Source: Saprospira sp. CCB-QB6 | Lineage (GTDB): Bacteria; Bacteroidota; Bacteroidia; Chitinophagales; Saprospiraceae | DNA length: 64,000 nucleotides | Direction of reading: 5' to 3' | Assembly: GCF_028464065.1 (NCBI RefSeq) | Contig: NZ_CP116808.1 | Coordinates: 3,501,501 to 3,565,500, forward strand | Part shown: positions 18,181-24,916 of the stretch, one piece after another | Layout of the letters: each line of letters begins with the position of its first letter | Position numbering within the stretch: position 1 is the first letter of the stretch | Program-made: the position numbers and the translations under genes | Notes under the pieces: model-generated | The model's input: the letters and a program-made list of their open reading frames with translations, nothing else | What the model was told of the DNA's origin: nothing | The model's database searches: none

Positions 18181-19227
18181 TTACAAAAAGTCTACATCTA
18201 CCGCATAAGGGTAGGTCATCAAAAAATGAATGGCCCGCTCTAGCTCCATTCCCTTGAAAACCACACGGTAAACAATTTCAAAGATGGGACTATTGATCTC
18301 TAAAGCTTGACAAAGCTGGTTAATAATCTCAAGCGTCCGAAAACCCTCCACCATATCGCCATCTTCTCCCACAATTTCCTGCATGGGCGTTCCTTGGGCC
18401 AAAGCCACTCCCGCCTTATAATTTCGACTTTTGGTTGAAGAGGCCGTCGCAATCAGGTCGCCAATACCAGCCACCCCCAAAAAAGCTTTTACATCGGCGC
18501 CCATCGCCTTACCAATATGAACCATCTCAGAAAGTCCACGAGTTACCAATAAGGCCCAAATATTCATTCCCAATCCTCTTCCTCCCAAAAGTCCAGCAGC
18601 CAAAGCCACCACATTTTTCAAGGCGCCAGCCAGTTCCGCCCCCAAAATATCATGAGTTCCATAAACCTGAAAACGAGAACTGCGCAAAGCCGCCTGCCCC
18701 ATCTTAATCACTTCCGTATAACGGCTCGCAATTAGGGTAGCCGCAGGCTGATGTTCCTGAATCTCGGAGGCTAGGTTAGGGCCAGAAAGACAACCCACCC
18801 GACAAGCCAAACTCTCCAACTCAATCAATTGGCTCATGGTTTTAATATGCTCAGGCTTAATTTTTCCCTCCTTAGGGGCCAAAGATCGATCTAAGCCCTT
18901 GGTCGCATGAATCAAAAAATGTTGCGGATTGAGCAAAGGCCCCAACTGTTGCATCATGCTTCTGAACCCCTTAGAGGGAACAACAGGAAAAATTAACTGA
19001 CAATCCTTAGCGACTTCTTCTAAAGAAGTCGTGACCCGAATTTTAGGCGAAAGTTGGGCATATTCCCCTTCGCGAGCCTGCATTTTAGCTTTATTTTCCT
19101 CTCTGCGGGTATAAATCAGAATATCCTCCACATTCTCGGCCAACAATCCAGCTATGGTCAAACCAAAACTACCGGCACCAATAACGCCTACGGCCTGCTC
19201 AATTTTAATTTTTTGATATTTACTCAC
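18181..19227 (-). CDS. gpsA: Glycerol-3-phosphate dehydrogenase [NAD(P)+]
   Basis: 348 residues. Rossmann motif GAGSFG at about 17-22. NADP-family stretches FPVVPSKGFR and SGPNLASEI. Catalytic Lys in GALKNVVALAAGLLGG near 207, then GLGDLIAT-like GIGDLIATASSTKSRN. Reaction: dihydroxyacetone phosphate to sn-glycerol 3-phosphate for phospholipid synthesis. First gene of the operon with the SGNH and MBOAT genes. A DIR ends 22 bases upstream of its start codon, so the transcript leader probably contains the repeat. Confidence 0.96.
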   Translation of the reverse strand: MSKYQKIKIEQAVGVIGAGSFGLTIAGLLAENVEDILIYTRREENKAKMQAREGEYAQLSPKIRVTTSLEEVAKDCQLIFPVVPSKGFRSMMQQLGPLLNPQHFLIHATKGLDRSLAPKEGKIKPEHIKTMSQLIELESLACRVGCLSGPNLASEIQEHQPAATLIASRYTEVIKMGQAALRSSRFQVYGTHDILGAELAGALKNVVALAAGLLGGRGLGMNIWALLVTRGLSEMVHIGKAMGADVKAFLGVAGIGDLIATASSTKSRNYKAGVALAQGTPMQEIVGEDGDMVEGFRTLEIINQLCQALEINSPIFEIVYRVVFKGMELERAIHFLMTYPYAVDVDFL

Positions 19228-19267
19228 GAGTATCTATTTTTTCTGCTGTTTTTGGGGCTGCCCCTTC

Positions 19268-19287
19268 CGCTGGGTTGAAACCCAGCG
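19268..19287. repeat. Family-2 hairpin inside a DIR
   Basis: CGCTGGGTT/AACCCAGCG around GA: a perfect stem with core GGTTGAAACC. Confidence 0.75.
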
Positions 19288-19320
19288 CAAAGCGGTATCG
19301 CTTTGCGAAGCTATACAAAA

Positions 19321-19338
19321 TGAGGGTTAAAACCCTCA
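19321..19338. repeat. Family-2 hairpin inside a DIR
   Basis: TGAGGGTT/AACCCTCA around AA; core GGTTAAAACC. It lies about 33 bases after the previous hairpin, within the same expanded variable region. Confidence 0.75.
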
Positions 19339-19542
19339 TGAATCATCGGGCGGGTCGGGCTGTGTCGCCGCTCGCTGTTCGCTCGGCCCTGCAGCGGCGT
19401 TGCCGCTTTGGTCTGGCCTGCGGCCACGGCTGTCCATCCCTCAGCCAAGGCGGCTAAAAGCCGCCAAAGGCATCGCTACGCGATCGTTAAAATGCAGCGG
19501 CTAAAGCCGCTGTTTGGACCAAAATGTTCCTTTCCTCTGGGC

Positions 19543-19582
19543 AAAGAAAAGCCATTTTCTGGCAACTTAGACAGAAAATGGC
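19543..19582 (-). terminator. Terminator after the STAS gene
   Basis: GCCATTTTCTG and CAGAAAATGGC arms; on the minus strand the second arm is followed by TTTTCTTT. Lies 28 bases past the stop at 19610. Confidence 0.75.
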
Positions 19583-19609
19583 TGAATATTCTTGCTTGAA
19601 GATCAACTT

Positions 19610-20245
19610 TTAGTCTTCATCCTCATCCTGGCGCTCCAATTGGAAGCCCGTTTGACGGAAGGCATAATCTAGAGCATCTTTCATGCTCCCTGTAGTCTTG
19701 AGCTTGTCAATATCAATCCCTAGGTCCACAATAGTTTGAGAAACCGCAGGTGTAATTCCAGACAAAATAGAACGACATCCCATTAAGCGAGTAGCCTTGG
19801 CAATTTTAATAAAGTGATTGGCCACAAATGTATCTACGACCGTCACACCTGAGATATCTAGGATGAAAATTTTGGCCTGACTGCGAGCAATTTCATGTAA
19901 AACCGTATGTAGTACATCTTCTGCACGCTTAGCATCCATAAAACCAACCAAAGGAAGTAATAAAATACCCTCCCAAAGTTGAGCAATAGGGGTAGACATT
20001 TCAAGTAGAGCCCCTTCTTGCTCACGAGTAAGGCGTTCCAGCTCTTCATTCTGGGCCTCTAGCTCCGAACGGCTAACTACCGAAGATTCTAGCTCTTCCG
20101 CTAGCATATTAATTCCTAAGGCAATTGTGTTTAGTGGGTTGTCAGACTCATCAACTAGGGCCTTTTGAGAAAAGTCGAGGCCAGCCATTCCACTAATGAC
20201 TTCAATGAGGTTATTTAAGCGATCTTCATCGTTGAGAAAGTCCAT
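19610..20245 (-). CDS. RsbR/RsbS-type STAS-domain regulator
   Basis: 211 residues. An N-terminal helical segment (about 1-60) is followed by a coiled coil (SRSELEAQNEELERLTREQE). A STAS domain then runs from about 85: PIAQLWEGILLLPLVGFMD, FILDISGVTVVDTFVANH, CRSILSGITPAVSQTIVDLG. DISGV..VDT carries the Ser/Thr phosphorylation-type positions of RsbR co-antagonists. Known: RsbR-like proteins form stressosomes with RsbS and the RsbT kinase. No RsbT kinase gene lies in this window, and two SpoIIAA-like genes lie just upstream. Role in partner-switching signalling is an inference. Confidence 0.88.
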   Translation of the reverse strand: MDFLNDEDRLNNLIEVISGMAGLDFSQKALVDESDNPLNTIALGINMLAEELESSVVSRSELEAQNEELERLTREQEGALLEMSTPIAQLWEGILLLPLVGFMDAKRAEDVLHTVLHEIARSQAKIFILDISGVTVVDTFVANHFIKIAKATRLMGCRSILSGITPAVSQTIVDLGIDIDKLKTTGSMKDALDYAFRQTGFQLERQDEDED

Positions 20246-20330
20246 CTTTATGTCGTTTTATGGCCAGAAGGCCCTTGTTAAACTCAAGGTAACAAAACTA
20301 AGTAAAAAATGCTAAACTTTTTAGCATCCT

Positions 20331-20744
20331 TTACAGCTGTTTTAGCCATTCTATCGCTTTTTCTTCATTTGTAAACAGCCTAGTCTCCTCATCGCCTTTT
20401 AGGGTACCCAACACAAAATTTCCAAGCATTTTAGAAAGTTGGCTATTGGTAATTAGCGCAGTTCCCTGAATATAAGGAGCAAAGCTTTTGGCTTCTGCAC
20501 CACGCATGTAATCTCTAGTCTCTTTAGAGATTCTGCGCACTTTAGAAAAATCAACAAGTACCTTTAAGGGCCTGTTTTCTTGAATGGACAGCTCTTTTAA
20601 GTAGAGGTAACTACTTTTCATATGATCCAATTCTATCGGAACCTGTTGCTCTTTGGGAGAGTCCATGTAGATAATATTGTCTACGCTACGATAATAATAT
20701 GTTGGGCCAATAATTTTGAGTAGCTCTAGTTTTTCGTTATTCAT
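20331..20744 (-). CDS. SpoIIAA-like (STAS/SEC14-type) protein, paralogue 1
   Basis: 137 residues, a single alpha/beta domain. Seen: YLYLKELSIQENRPLKVLVDFSKV, RDYMRGAEAKSFAPYIQGTA, SQLSKMLGNFVLG and the family-typical ending TRLFTNEEKAIEWLKQL. About 40 percent of positions look shared with the next gene (20844), indicating tandem duplication. Known: this family adopts a STAS-like fold; functions are poorly defined. Likely part of a small signalling cluster with the RsbR-like gene at 19610. Confidence 0.75.
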   Translation of the reverse strand: MNNEKLELLKIIGPTYYYRSVDNIIYMDSPKEQQVPIELDHMKSSYLYLKELSIQENRPLKVLVDFSKVRRISKETRDYMRGAEAKSFAPYIQGTALITNSQLSKMLGNFVLGTLKGDEETRLFTNEEKAIEWLKQL

Positions 20745-20843
20745 CTTATTTTTTTAGGGTTGTTGAGAGGCTAAAACTAATTAGATAATTCTACAACCAC
20801 TAAATTATGAAGATAAACTGTCTGTTAATTTTGCAATAAGTAT

Positions 20844-21254
20844 TCAATCAAAACTTTGTAACCATTCTATTGCCTTTTCTTCTTGGGTAAATAGCTTTAA
20901 ATTATAACCTTTTACGACAGAAAGTAAAACATTGCCCAACAGCTTTGAAATAGAGTTTTCTATAACAAGGGCAATACCTTTACTATAAGGCGAAAATTCT
21001 TTTACTTGCTCACTTCTCAAGTGGTGTCGGGCTTTGAGAGGAAGATGTTTAAGGGCACTAAAGTTAATGAGAATACAAAGCGGTTTTTGTGTTTGGAGAG
21101 AGTACTCCTTAAAAAACTGTAATGTATCGCTAATATTTTCAGCTGTGATTTGTGGACTGTTATTAGTAAATTTACCGACCAAAATTTTATCGGGACGTAA
21201 ATAGTACTCTATTGGCCCAATAGATTTAAGCAATTGGAGATCTTCTGTTATCAT
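20844..21254 (-). CDS. SpoIIAA-like (STAS/SEC14-type) protein, paralogue 2
   Basis: 136 residues from the ATG at 21254. A frame reaching 21293 adds 13 residues, but the shorter start aligns end to end with paralogue 1 (MITEDLQLLKSIGPIEYYLR against MNNEKLELLKIIGPTYYYRS). Shared landmarks: LCILINFSALK, ARHHLRSEQVKEFSPYSKGIA, ISKLLGNVLLSVVKG and LFTQEEKAIEWL. Same strand as its paralogue, 99 bases upstream of it. No catalytic residues visible. Confidence 0.72.
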   Translation of the reverse strand: MITEDLQLLKSIGPIEYYLRPDKILVGKFTNNSPQITAENISDTLQFFKEYSLQTQKPLCILINFSALKHLPLKARHHLRSEQVKEFSPYSKGIALVIENSISKLLGNVLLSVVKGYNLKLFTQEEKAIEWLQSFD

Positions 21255-21338
21255 GATAATATGGGGTTTGATATTCTGGCTGCTAATGTACATTTTTTTA
21301 AATAAAAAAAAATGATATTTGTTGTACCAGAAATAAAA

Positions 21339-21367
21339 AGGTCCGAAACAACTGTTTCGAACCTTTT
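21339..21367. terminator. Hairpin terminator
   Basis: AGGTCCGAAAC/GTTTCGAACCT arms (one bulge) with T-rich flanks on the plus strand and A-rich flanks on the minus. It lies upstream of the STAS cluster and may stop read-through on either strand. Confidence 0.55.
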
Positions 21368-21434
21368 TGTCCTTTAGGGTTTAATGCAGCCCTATCATTT
21401 TCTTAGTGTCAATAGGCCGACCGAAGGGAGGACT

Positions 21435-21554
21435 GGCCTAGCGATGTGTAGGGGTGGCCGAAGGCCAGACCGAAGCGCTTTAGCGCTGAAGGGCCGAGCG
21501 AGTAGCGAGCCCCGAAACGTAGCGCCGACGAGCGAAGCGAGGCGGAGGCCCCAC
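21435..21554 (+). repeat. DIR repeat, plus orientation
   Basis: GGCCTAGCGATGTGTAG, GTGGCCGAAGGCCAGACC, stem AGCGCTTTAGCGCT, AGGGCCGAGCGAGTAGCGAGC, stem with GAGCGAAGCGAGGC, ending GGCCCCACA. The A end faces the fcl stop. Confidence 0.88.
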
Positions 21555-21578
21555 AATTAGCCTACTATTCATTAAAAA

Positions 21579-22484
21579 CTACTTTCGGATTTGCGGATAA
21601 TTTTCCTCAAACCAGCTAATCGTTTTCTTTAGGCCCTCATAAACAGGCGTAAATTGAAAGTCGGGCAAAAGCGAACGAATTTTACTGTTGTCGCTAGGTT
21701 TGCGAAATTGTCCATCGGGCTTGTCGCTTTGCCAAATGAGCTTGCCCTTAAAGTTTAAAAGCTCGACAATCATTTCGACCATTTCTTTGATAGAGACCTC
21801 CTCTGAAGTAGAGAAAATCAAAGGTTCGGCCTCCGTATAATTGCTGACCGCCCAGTCACTGAGCTGCGCCACATCTTCCGAAAAAATAAATTCTCTGAGC
21901 GGCTTGCCCGATCCCCAAACCGATAAATCCTCGCCTTTTTCACGAGCCAAAAAACAGCGATGAATGAGGGCGGGTACCACATGCCCATTCTCCAAATCAA
22001 AGAGATCGTTGGGCCCATAAATATTGGTGGGAATGACCGAAATATACTCCAAACCATACTGCTCCCGATAGGCCTGCAGCTGCACATCGACCATGCGTTT
22101 GGCATAGGCATAGGCGTCATTGGAGCGGTGTGGGGGACCCAGATGGATTTTTTGCGCATCTAGGGGATAACTCACTTGGTCGGGAAACACACAGGTGGAC
22201 AAAAAGGCCAGTAAGCGCTTGGTTCCATGCAGCCGAGCCGCCTCAATAACATGGGTGTTCATCAAAACATTTTCTCGAAAGAAATCTCCTTTTTGATGCA
22301 TATTGGCCCAAACTCCACCCACCTTAGCGGCGGTATGAATGACCTCCTCGGGCTTTTCTTTTTCAAAAAAGGCATTGACCGCCTGCCAATCACCCAAATT
22401 GCAATCTTTACGGCCAATTTTTAGGTCGGCCGGAATAGCAGAACCCACCATGCCCGTGCCGCCAGTTACTAATCGTTTTGCCAT
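21579..22484 (-). CDS. fcl: GDP-L-fucose synthase
   Basis: 301 residues. Extended SDR: nucleotide motif TGGTGMVGS at 7-15, catalytic Tyr and Lys in YAYAK (Tyr125, Lys129), family stretch STCVFPD and HVVPALIHR. Reaction: epimerisation and NADPH reduction of GDP-4-keto-6-deoxymannose to GDP-L-fucose. Sits three bases after gmd on the same strand, so the two steps are co-expressed. The product would feed fucosylated surface polysaccharide. Confidence 0.96.
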   Translation of the reverse strand: MAKRLVTGGTGMVGSAIPADLKIGRKDCNLGDWQAVNAFFEKEKPEEVIHTAAKVGGVWANMHQKGDFFRENVLMNTHVIEAARLHGTKRLLAFLSTCVFPDQVSYPLDAQKIHLGPPHRSNDAYAYAKRMVDVQLQAYREQYGLEYISVIPTNIYGPNDLFDLENGHVVPALIHRCFLAREKGEDLSVWGSGKPLREFIFSEDVAQLSDWAVSNYTEAEPLIFSTSEEVSIKEMVEMIVELLNFKGKLIWQSDKPDGQFRKPSDNSKIRSLLPDFQFTPVYEGLKKTISWFEENYPQIRK

Positions 22485-22487
22485 AAC

Positions 22488-23483
22488 TTAATTGCGGATA
22501 TTAGGATTTTTCTCATAGAAATCAAACCAGTGATCGACCATTTCGTCCATCATCTGCTCAAAGCTATATTCGGGAGTCCAGCCGAGCAATTCTTTGGCTT
22601 TGCTCGCATCTCCTTTTAGATCGTGTAATTCTTCGGGACGGAAATAACGCTCAGAAGTCGTCAACTGCGTCTCGGTATCCAAACCTAAACGATCAAAAAC
22701 ATAATCCACTAGATATTGGACCGAATGCGAAATGCCCGTAGCACAAACAAAATCATCGGCCTGCTCATGCTGCAAAATCATCCACATGGCGCGCACATAA
22801 TCCTTGGCATGTCCCCAATCTCGAGTAGCCTGCGTATTGCCCAAAACCAATTTATCGGTATAGCCCAATTTGATGCGCACCGCCTCTTTGGCCACTTTGT
22901 TTGTTACAAAGTTAACTCCTCGTCTAGGCGACTCATGGTTAAAGAGAATGCCATTAGAGATATACATTTTGTAAGAGTTGCGATAATTGCGGCAGATATT
23001 ATAAGAGAACACCTTGGCACAACCATAAGGCGAAACTGGATTCATGGGCGTCGTCTCTCTTTGATAGCCATCGGCATCGATATTATTGCCAAACATCTCC
23101 GAAGAACTCGCTTGATAGATGCGGGCTTCAGGGCAAGTTAGGCGAACAGCCTCCAGCAAATTCAGGGTACCCATACCCGTCACCTGAGCGGTATAAATAG
23201 GCTGGTCAAAGCTAATGCGAACATGAGATTGGGCGGCCAAATTATAGATTTCGCAGGGCTGAGCCTTCTGCAAAACCTGAATCAGCGAAGCCATATCGAG
23301 CATATCGGCATAAGCCAATTTTAGGCGTTCGTGCCCATAAATATCATTGAGGCGATAGGTTTGGTTTTCGGCTACAGAATTTCGCTTGAGGATTCCCCAA
23401 ACTTCATAACCTTTATCAAGGAGAAACTCGGCCAAATAAGAGCCGTCTTGTCCGTTAATACCCGTAATTAATGCTTTTTTCAT
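22488..23483 (-). CDS. gmd: GDP-mannose 4,6-dehydratase
   Basis: 331 residues. Motif TGINGQDGSYLAEFL at about 7-21, SSSEMFG near 130, catalytic YGCAK near 153, and NHESPRRGVNFVT, the GDP-mannose dehydratase signature. Reaction: GDP-mannose to GDP-4-keto-6-deoxymannose. Followed by fcl (3-base gap) and preceded by a glycosyltransferase (17-base gap), forming a nucleotide-sugar operon. Confidence 0.97.
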   Translation of the reverse strand: MKKALITGINGQDGSYLAEFLLDKGYEVWGILKRNSVAENQTYRLNDIYGHERLKLAYADMLDMASLIQVLQKAQPCEIYNLAAQSHVRISFDQPIYTAQVTGMGTLNLLEAVRLTCPEARIYQASSSEMFGNNIDADGYQRETTPMNPVSPYGCAKVFSYNICRNYRNSYKMYISNGILFNHESPRRGVNFVTNKVAKEAVRIKLGYTDKLVLGNTQATRDWGHAKDYVRAMWMILQHEQADDFVCATGISHSVQYLVDYVFDRLGLDTETQLTTSERYFRPEELHDLKGDASKAKELLGWTPEYSFEQMMDEMVDHWFDFYEKNPNIRN

Positions 23484-23500
23484 GAGACGCTAACTTAACT

Positions 23501-24256
23501 TTAGTGTGAAATTTTACCTCTTTTGATAGCCTGCCCAAAGATCTGAACATGCTCCCAGAGGGTGGGGAAGAGGCCAAAATGCTGGCGAAGAATATGGAAT
23601 CGCTCAATCAGAGAAGCTCTGCGGTTTCTAGCCGAGAGTCCCCCTTTTAGAAAGGAACAGAGCACCGTTTCGGTATCTCTAAAGCTTTTGGCTTGCTGAA
23701 GCGTACGAATCGACCAGTCGAGATCGGCCACCAGACCATAATCCTCAAAGCGGTAATCGGTCCAAATATCTTTGTGTGGAAACATTGCCTGATGGCAGAT
23801 CACCATCCCATTCCGAAAGCTTTTCCAGCTCAACTCCTCTGGCGAGGGATGCTTTTTATGCCAAGGAATTTCCGTCCCCGCTTCATCCAATACTTTCACC
23901 CGACCATAAACAAAATCCTCATTTTGTCCAGCCGCAAAAGCTTGGCTTAAAGTAGTGGGTTCTAGGGCCAGGTCGCCAGCATGCAAAAACCAAACATAAT
24001 CGCCAGTGGCGTGCTTCATGCCCTTATTCATGGCATCATAATTATTTTTGTCTGGCTCAGAGAGCAAAAAATCCACCTGCTCCCCATATTGCTCTACAAT
24101 CTTGAGCGTATTATCCTTACTTCCCCCATCAATAATGAGGTATTCAATATTGGGATAATCCTGCGCCGCCACCGATTCCATGGTTTGGGCCAAAACCGCC
24201 TCGCAATTATAAGCTACGGTAACAATAGATATTTTGGGTAGTTCCTTCTTTTCCAA
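23501..24256 (-). CDS. Family 2 glycosyltransferase
   Basis: 251 residues. GT-A fold: ISIVTVAYNCEAVLAQTMESV at the N-terminus, YLIIDGGSKDNT, LSEPDKNNYDAMNKGMKHATGDYVWFLHAGD with the likely DXD-like position at its end, and a C-terminal SARNRRASLIERF. No membrane helix. Known: WcaA/WcaE-like enzymes of this type add sugars to capsule or O-antigen repeat units. First gene of the operon with gmd and fcl, so fucose is a possible donor sugar, but the acceptor is unknown. Confidence 0.92.
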   Translation of the reverse strand: MEKKELPKISIVTVAYNCEAVLAQTMESVAAQDYPNIEYLIIDGGSKDNTLKIVEQYGEQVDFLLSEPDKNNYDAMNKGMKHATGDYVWFLHAGDLALEPTTLSQAFAAGQNEDFVYGRVKVLDEAGTEIPWHKKHPSPEELSWKSFRNGMVICHQAMFPHKDIWTDYRFEDYGLVADLDWSIRTLQQAKSFRDTETVLCSFLKGGLSARNRRASLIERFHILRQHFGLFPTLWEHVQIFGQAIKRGKISH

Positions 24257-24279
24257 ATGTTCGCTGTATTAGATTCTCG

Positions 24280-24287
24280 CAAATGTA
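24280..24287 (-). promoter_or_regulatory. Candidate -7 box for the glycosyltransferase operon (TACATTTG)
   Basis: Matches TAnnTTTG on the minus strand, about 24 bases before the ATG at 24256. No clear -33 box. Confidence 0.45.
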
Positions 24288-24436
24288 AGAAGCCCTAAGC
24301 ATAAGTAGGGGAGAAATGCCTAAAATATTTTGTAGGGGAGGGATTTGAGGCCTCCGACGAGCGAAGCGAGGCGGCGGTTACTCCCTTCGGTCATCAAGGA
24401 CAGACAAAAGTCCTTGTTGTTGCAGTTCACTGTTAT

Positions 24437-24564
24437 TTAGGGGCCTCCGTCTCGCTTCGCTCGTCGGCGCTACGTTCGGCAGCTCGCTGCTCGCTCGGCC
24501 CTGCGCAAAAAACAAGTTTTTGCTGGGTCTGCGGCTTTGCCGCACTGCCTACCATCGCTAGGCC
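24437..24564 (-). repeat. DIR repeat, minus orientation
   Basis: TTAGGGGCCTCCG start, GAGCGAAGCG-type stem, GGCGCTACGTTCGGCAGC, GCTCGCTGCTCGCTCGGCCCTGCG, GGTCTGCGGC (one block diverged) and ending CTAGGCC. A partial mirrored piece (GGCCTCCGACGAGCGAAGCG) lies at about 24350. Confidence 0.82.
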
Positions 24565-24636
24565 GCTCAGCTGTCTTTTTCTTTGGGCTGTTTTCTTCGG
24601 CGGCTGGGCAGTTTTGGGCCCATGGGCTGAAGCCCG

Positions 24637-24756
24637 CTGTGGGTTTCAACCCACAGGTTCAAAAAAAACAACCGCCAAACAATAAGCGCTGAAAAAAATC
24701 CCCTCGAATGAGGGGATGACGATTTTTTCGATAGCCTAGGGCCTTGGTCCTAGGGC
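24637..24756. repeat. Hairpin module: family-2 hairpin, CCCCTC hairpin and CCTAGGG hairpin
   Basis: CTGTGGGTTTCAACCCACAG (24637-24656), then ATCCCCTC/GAGGGGAT (about 24697-24717) and CCTAGGGCC/GGTCCTAGGG (about 24735-24755). The same three-part order recurs at 62153-62262, and the first two parts at 59362-59450. Lies between two DIRs with no gene. Confidence 0.75.
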
Positions 24757-24773
24757 TGGCCGAAGGCCAAATT

Positions 24774-24895
24774 GGCCTAGGGGCCTGTAAGGGTGGCCGT
24801 TAGGCCAGACCGAGCCGCTGCAAGCGCCGAAGGGCCGAGCAGACCTGCGAGCCCTGCAAGGGCCCGGCCGCCGAAGGCGGCAGGCCCCAAAAAAA
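24774..24895 (+). repeat. DIR repeat, plus orientation
   Basis: GGCCTAGGGGCCTGTAAG, GTGGCCGTTAGGCCAGACC, stem GCCGCTGCAAGCGCC, AGGGCCGAGCAGACCTGCGAGC (a variant of block B), stem CCGCCGAAGGCGG, ending GGCCCCAAAAAAA. The A end faces the RND gene stop. Confidence 0.87.
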
Positions 24896-24916
24896 TAGGA
24901 TCATTTAAACGATAAA

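Larger units (their letters stand above)
19249..19446 (-). repeat. DIR repeat, minus orientation, expanded by hairpins
   Basis: GGGGCTGCCCC and GGGCGGGTCGGGCTGTGTCG are separated by about 80 bp. That stretch holds two family-2 hairpins and an AAAGCG/CGCTTT stem, where other copies have a short variable stem. The remainder (GGCCCTGCAGCGGC, GGTCTGGCCTGCGGCCAC, CTCAGCC) is normal. Confidence 0.85.
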
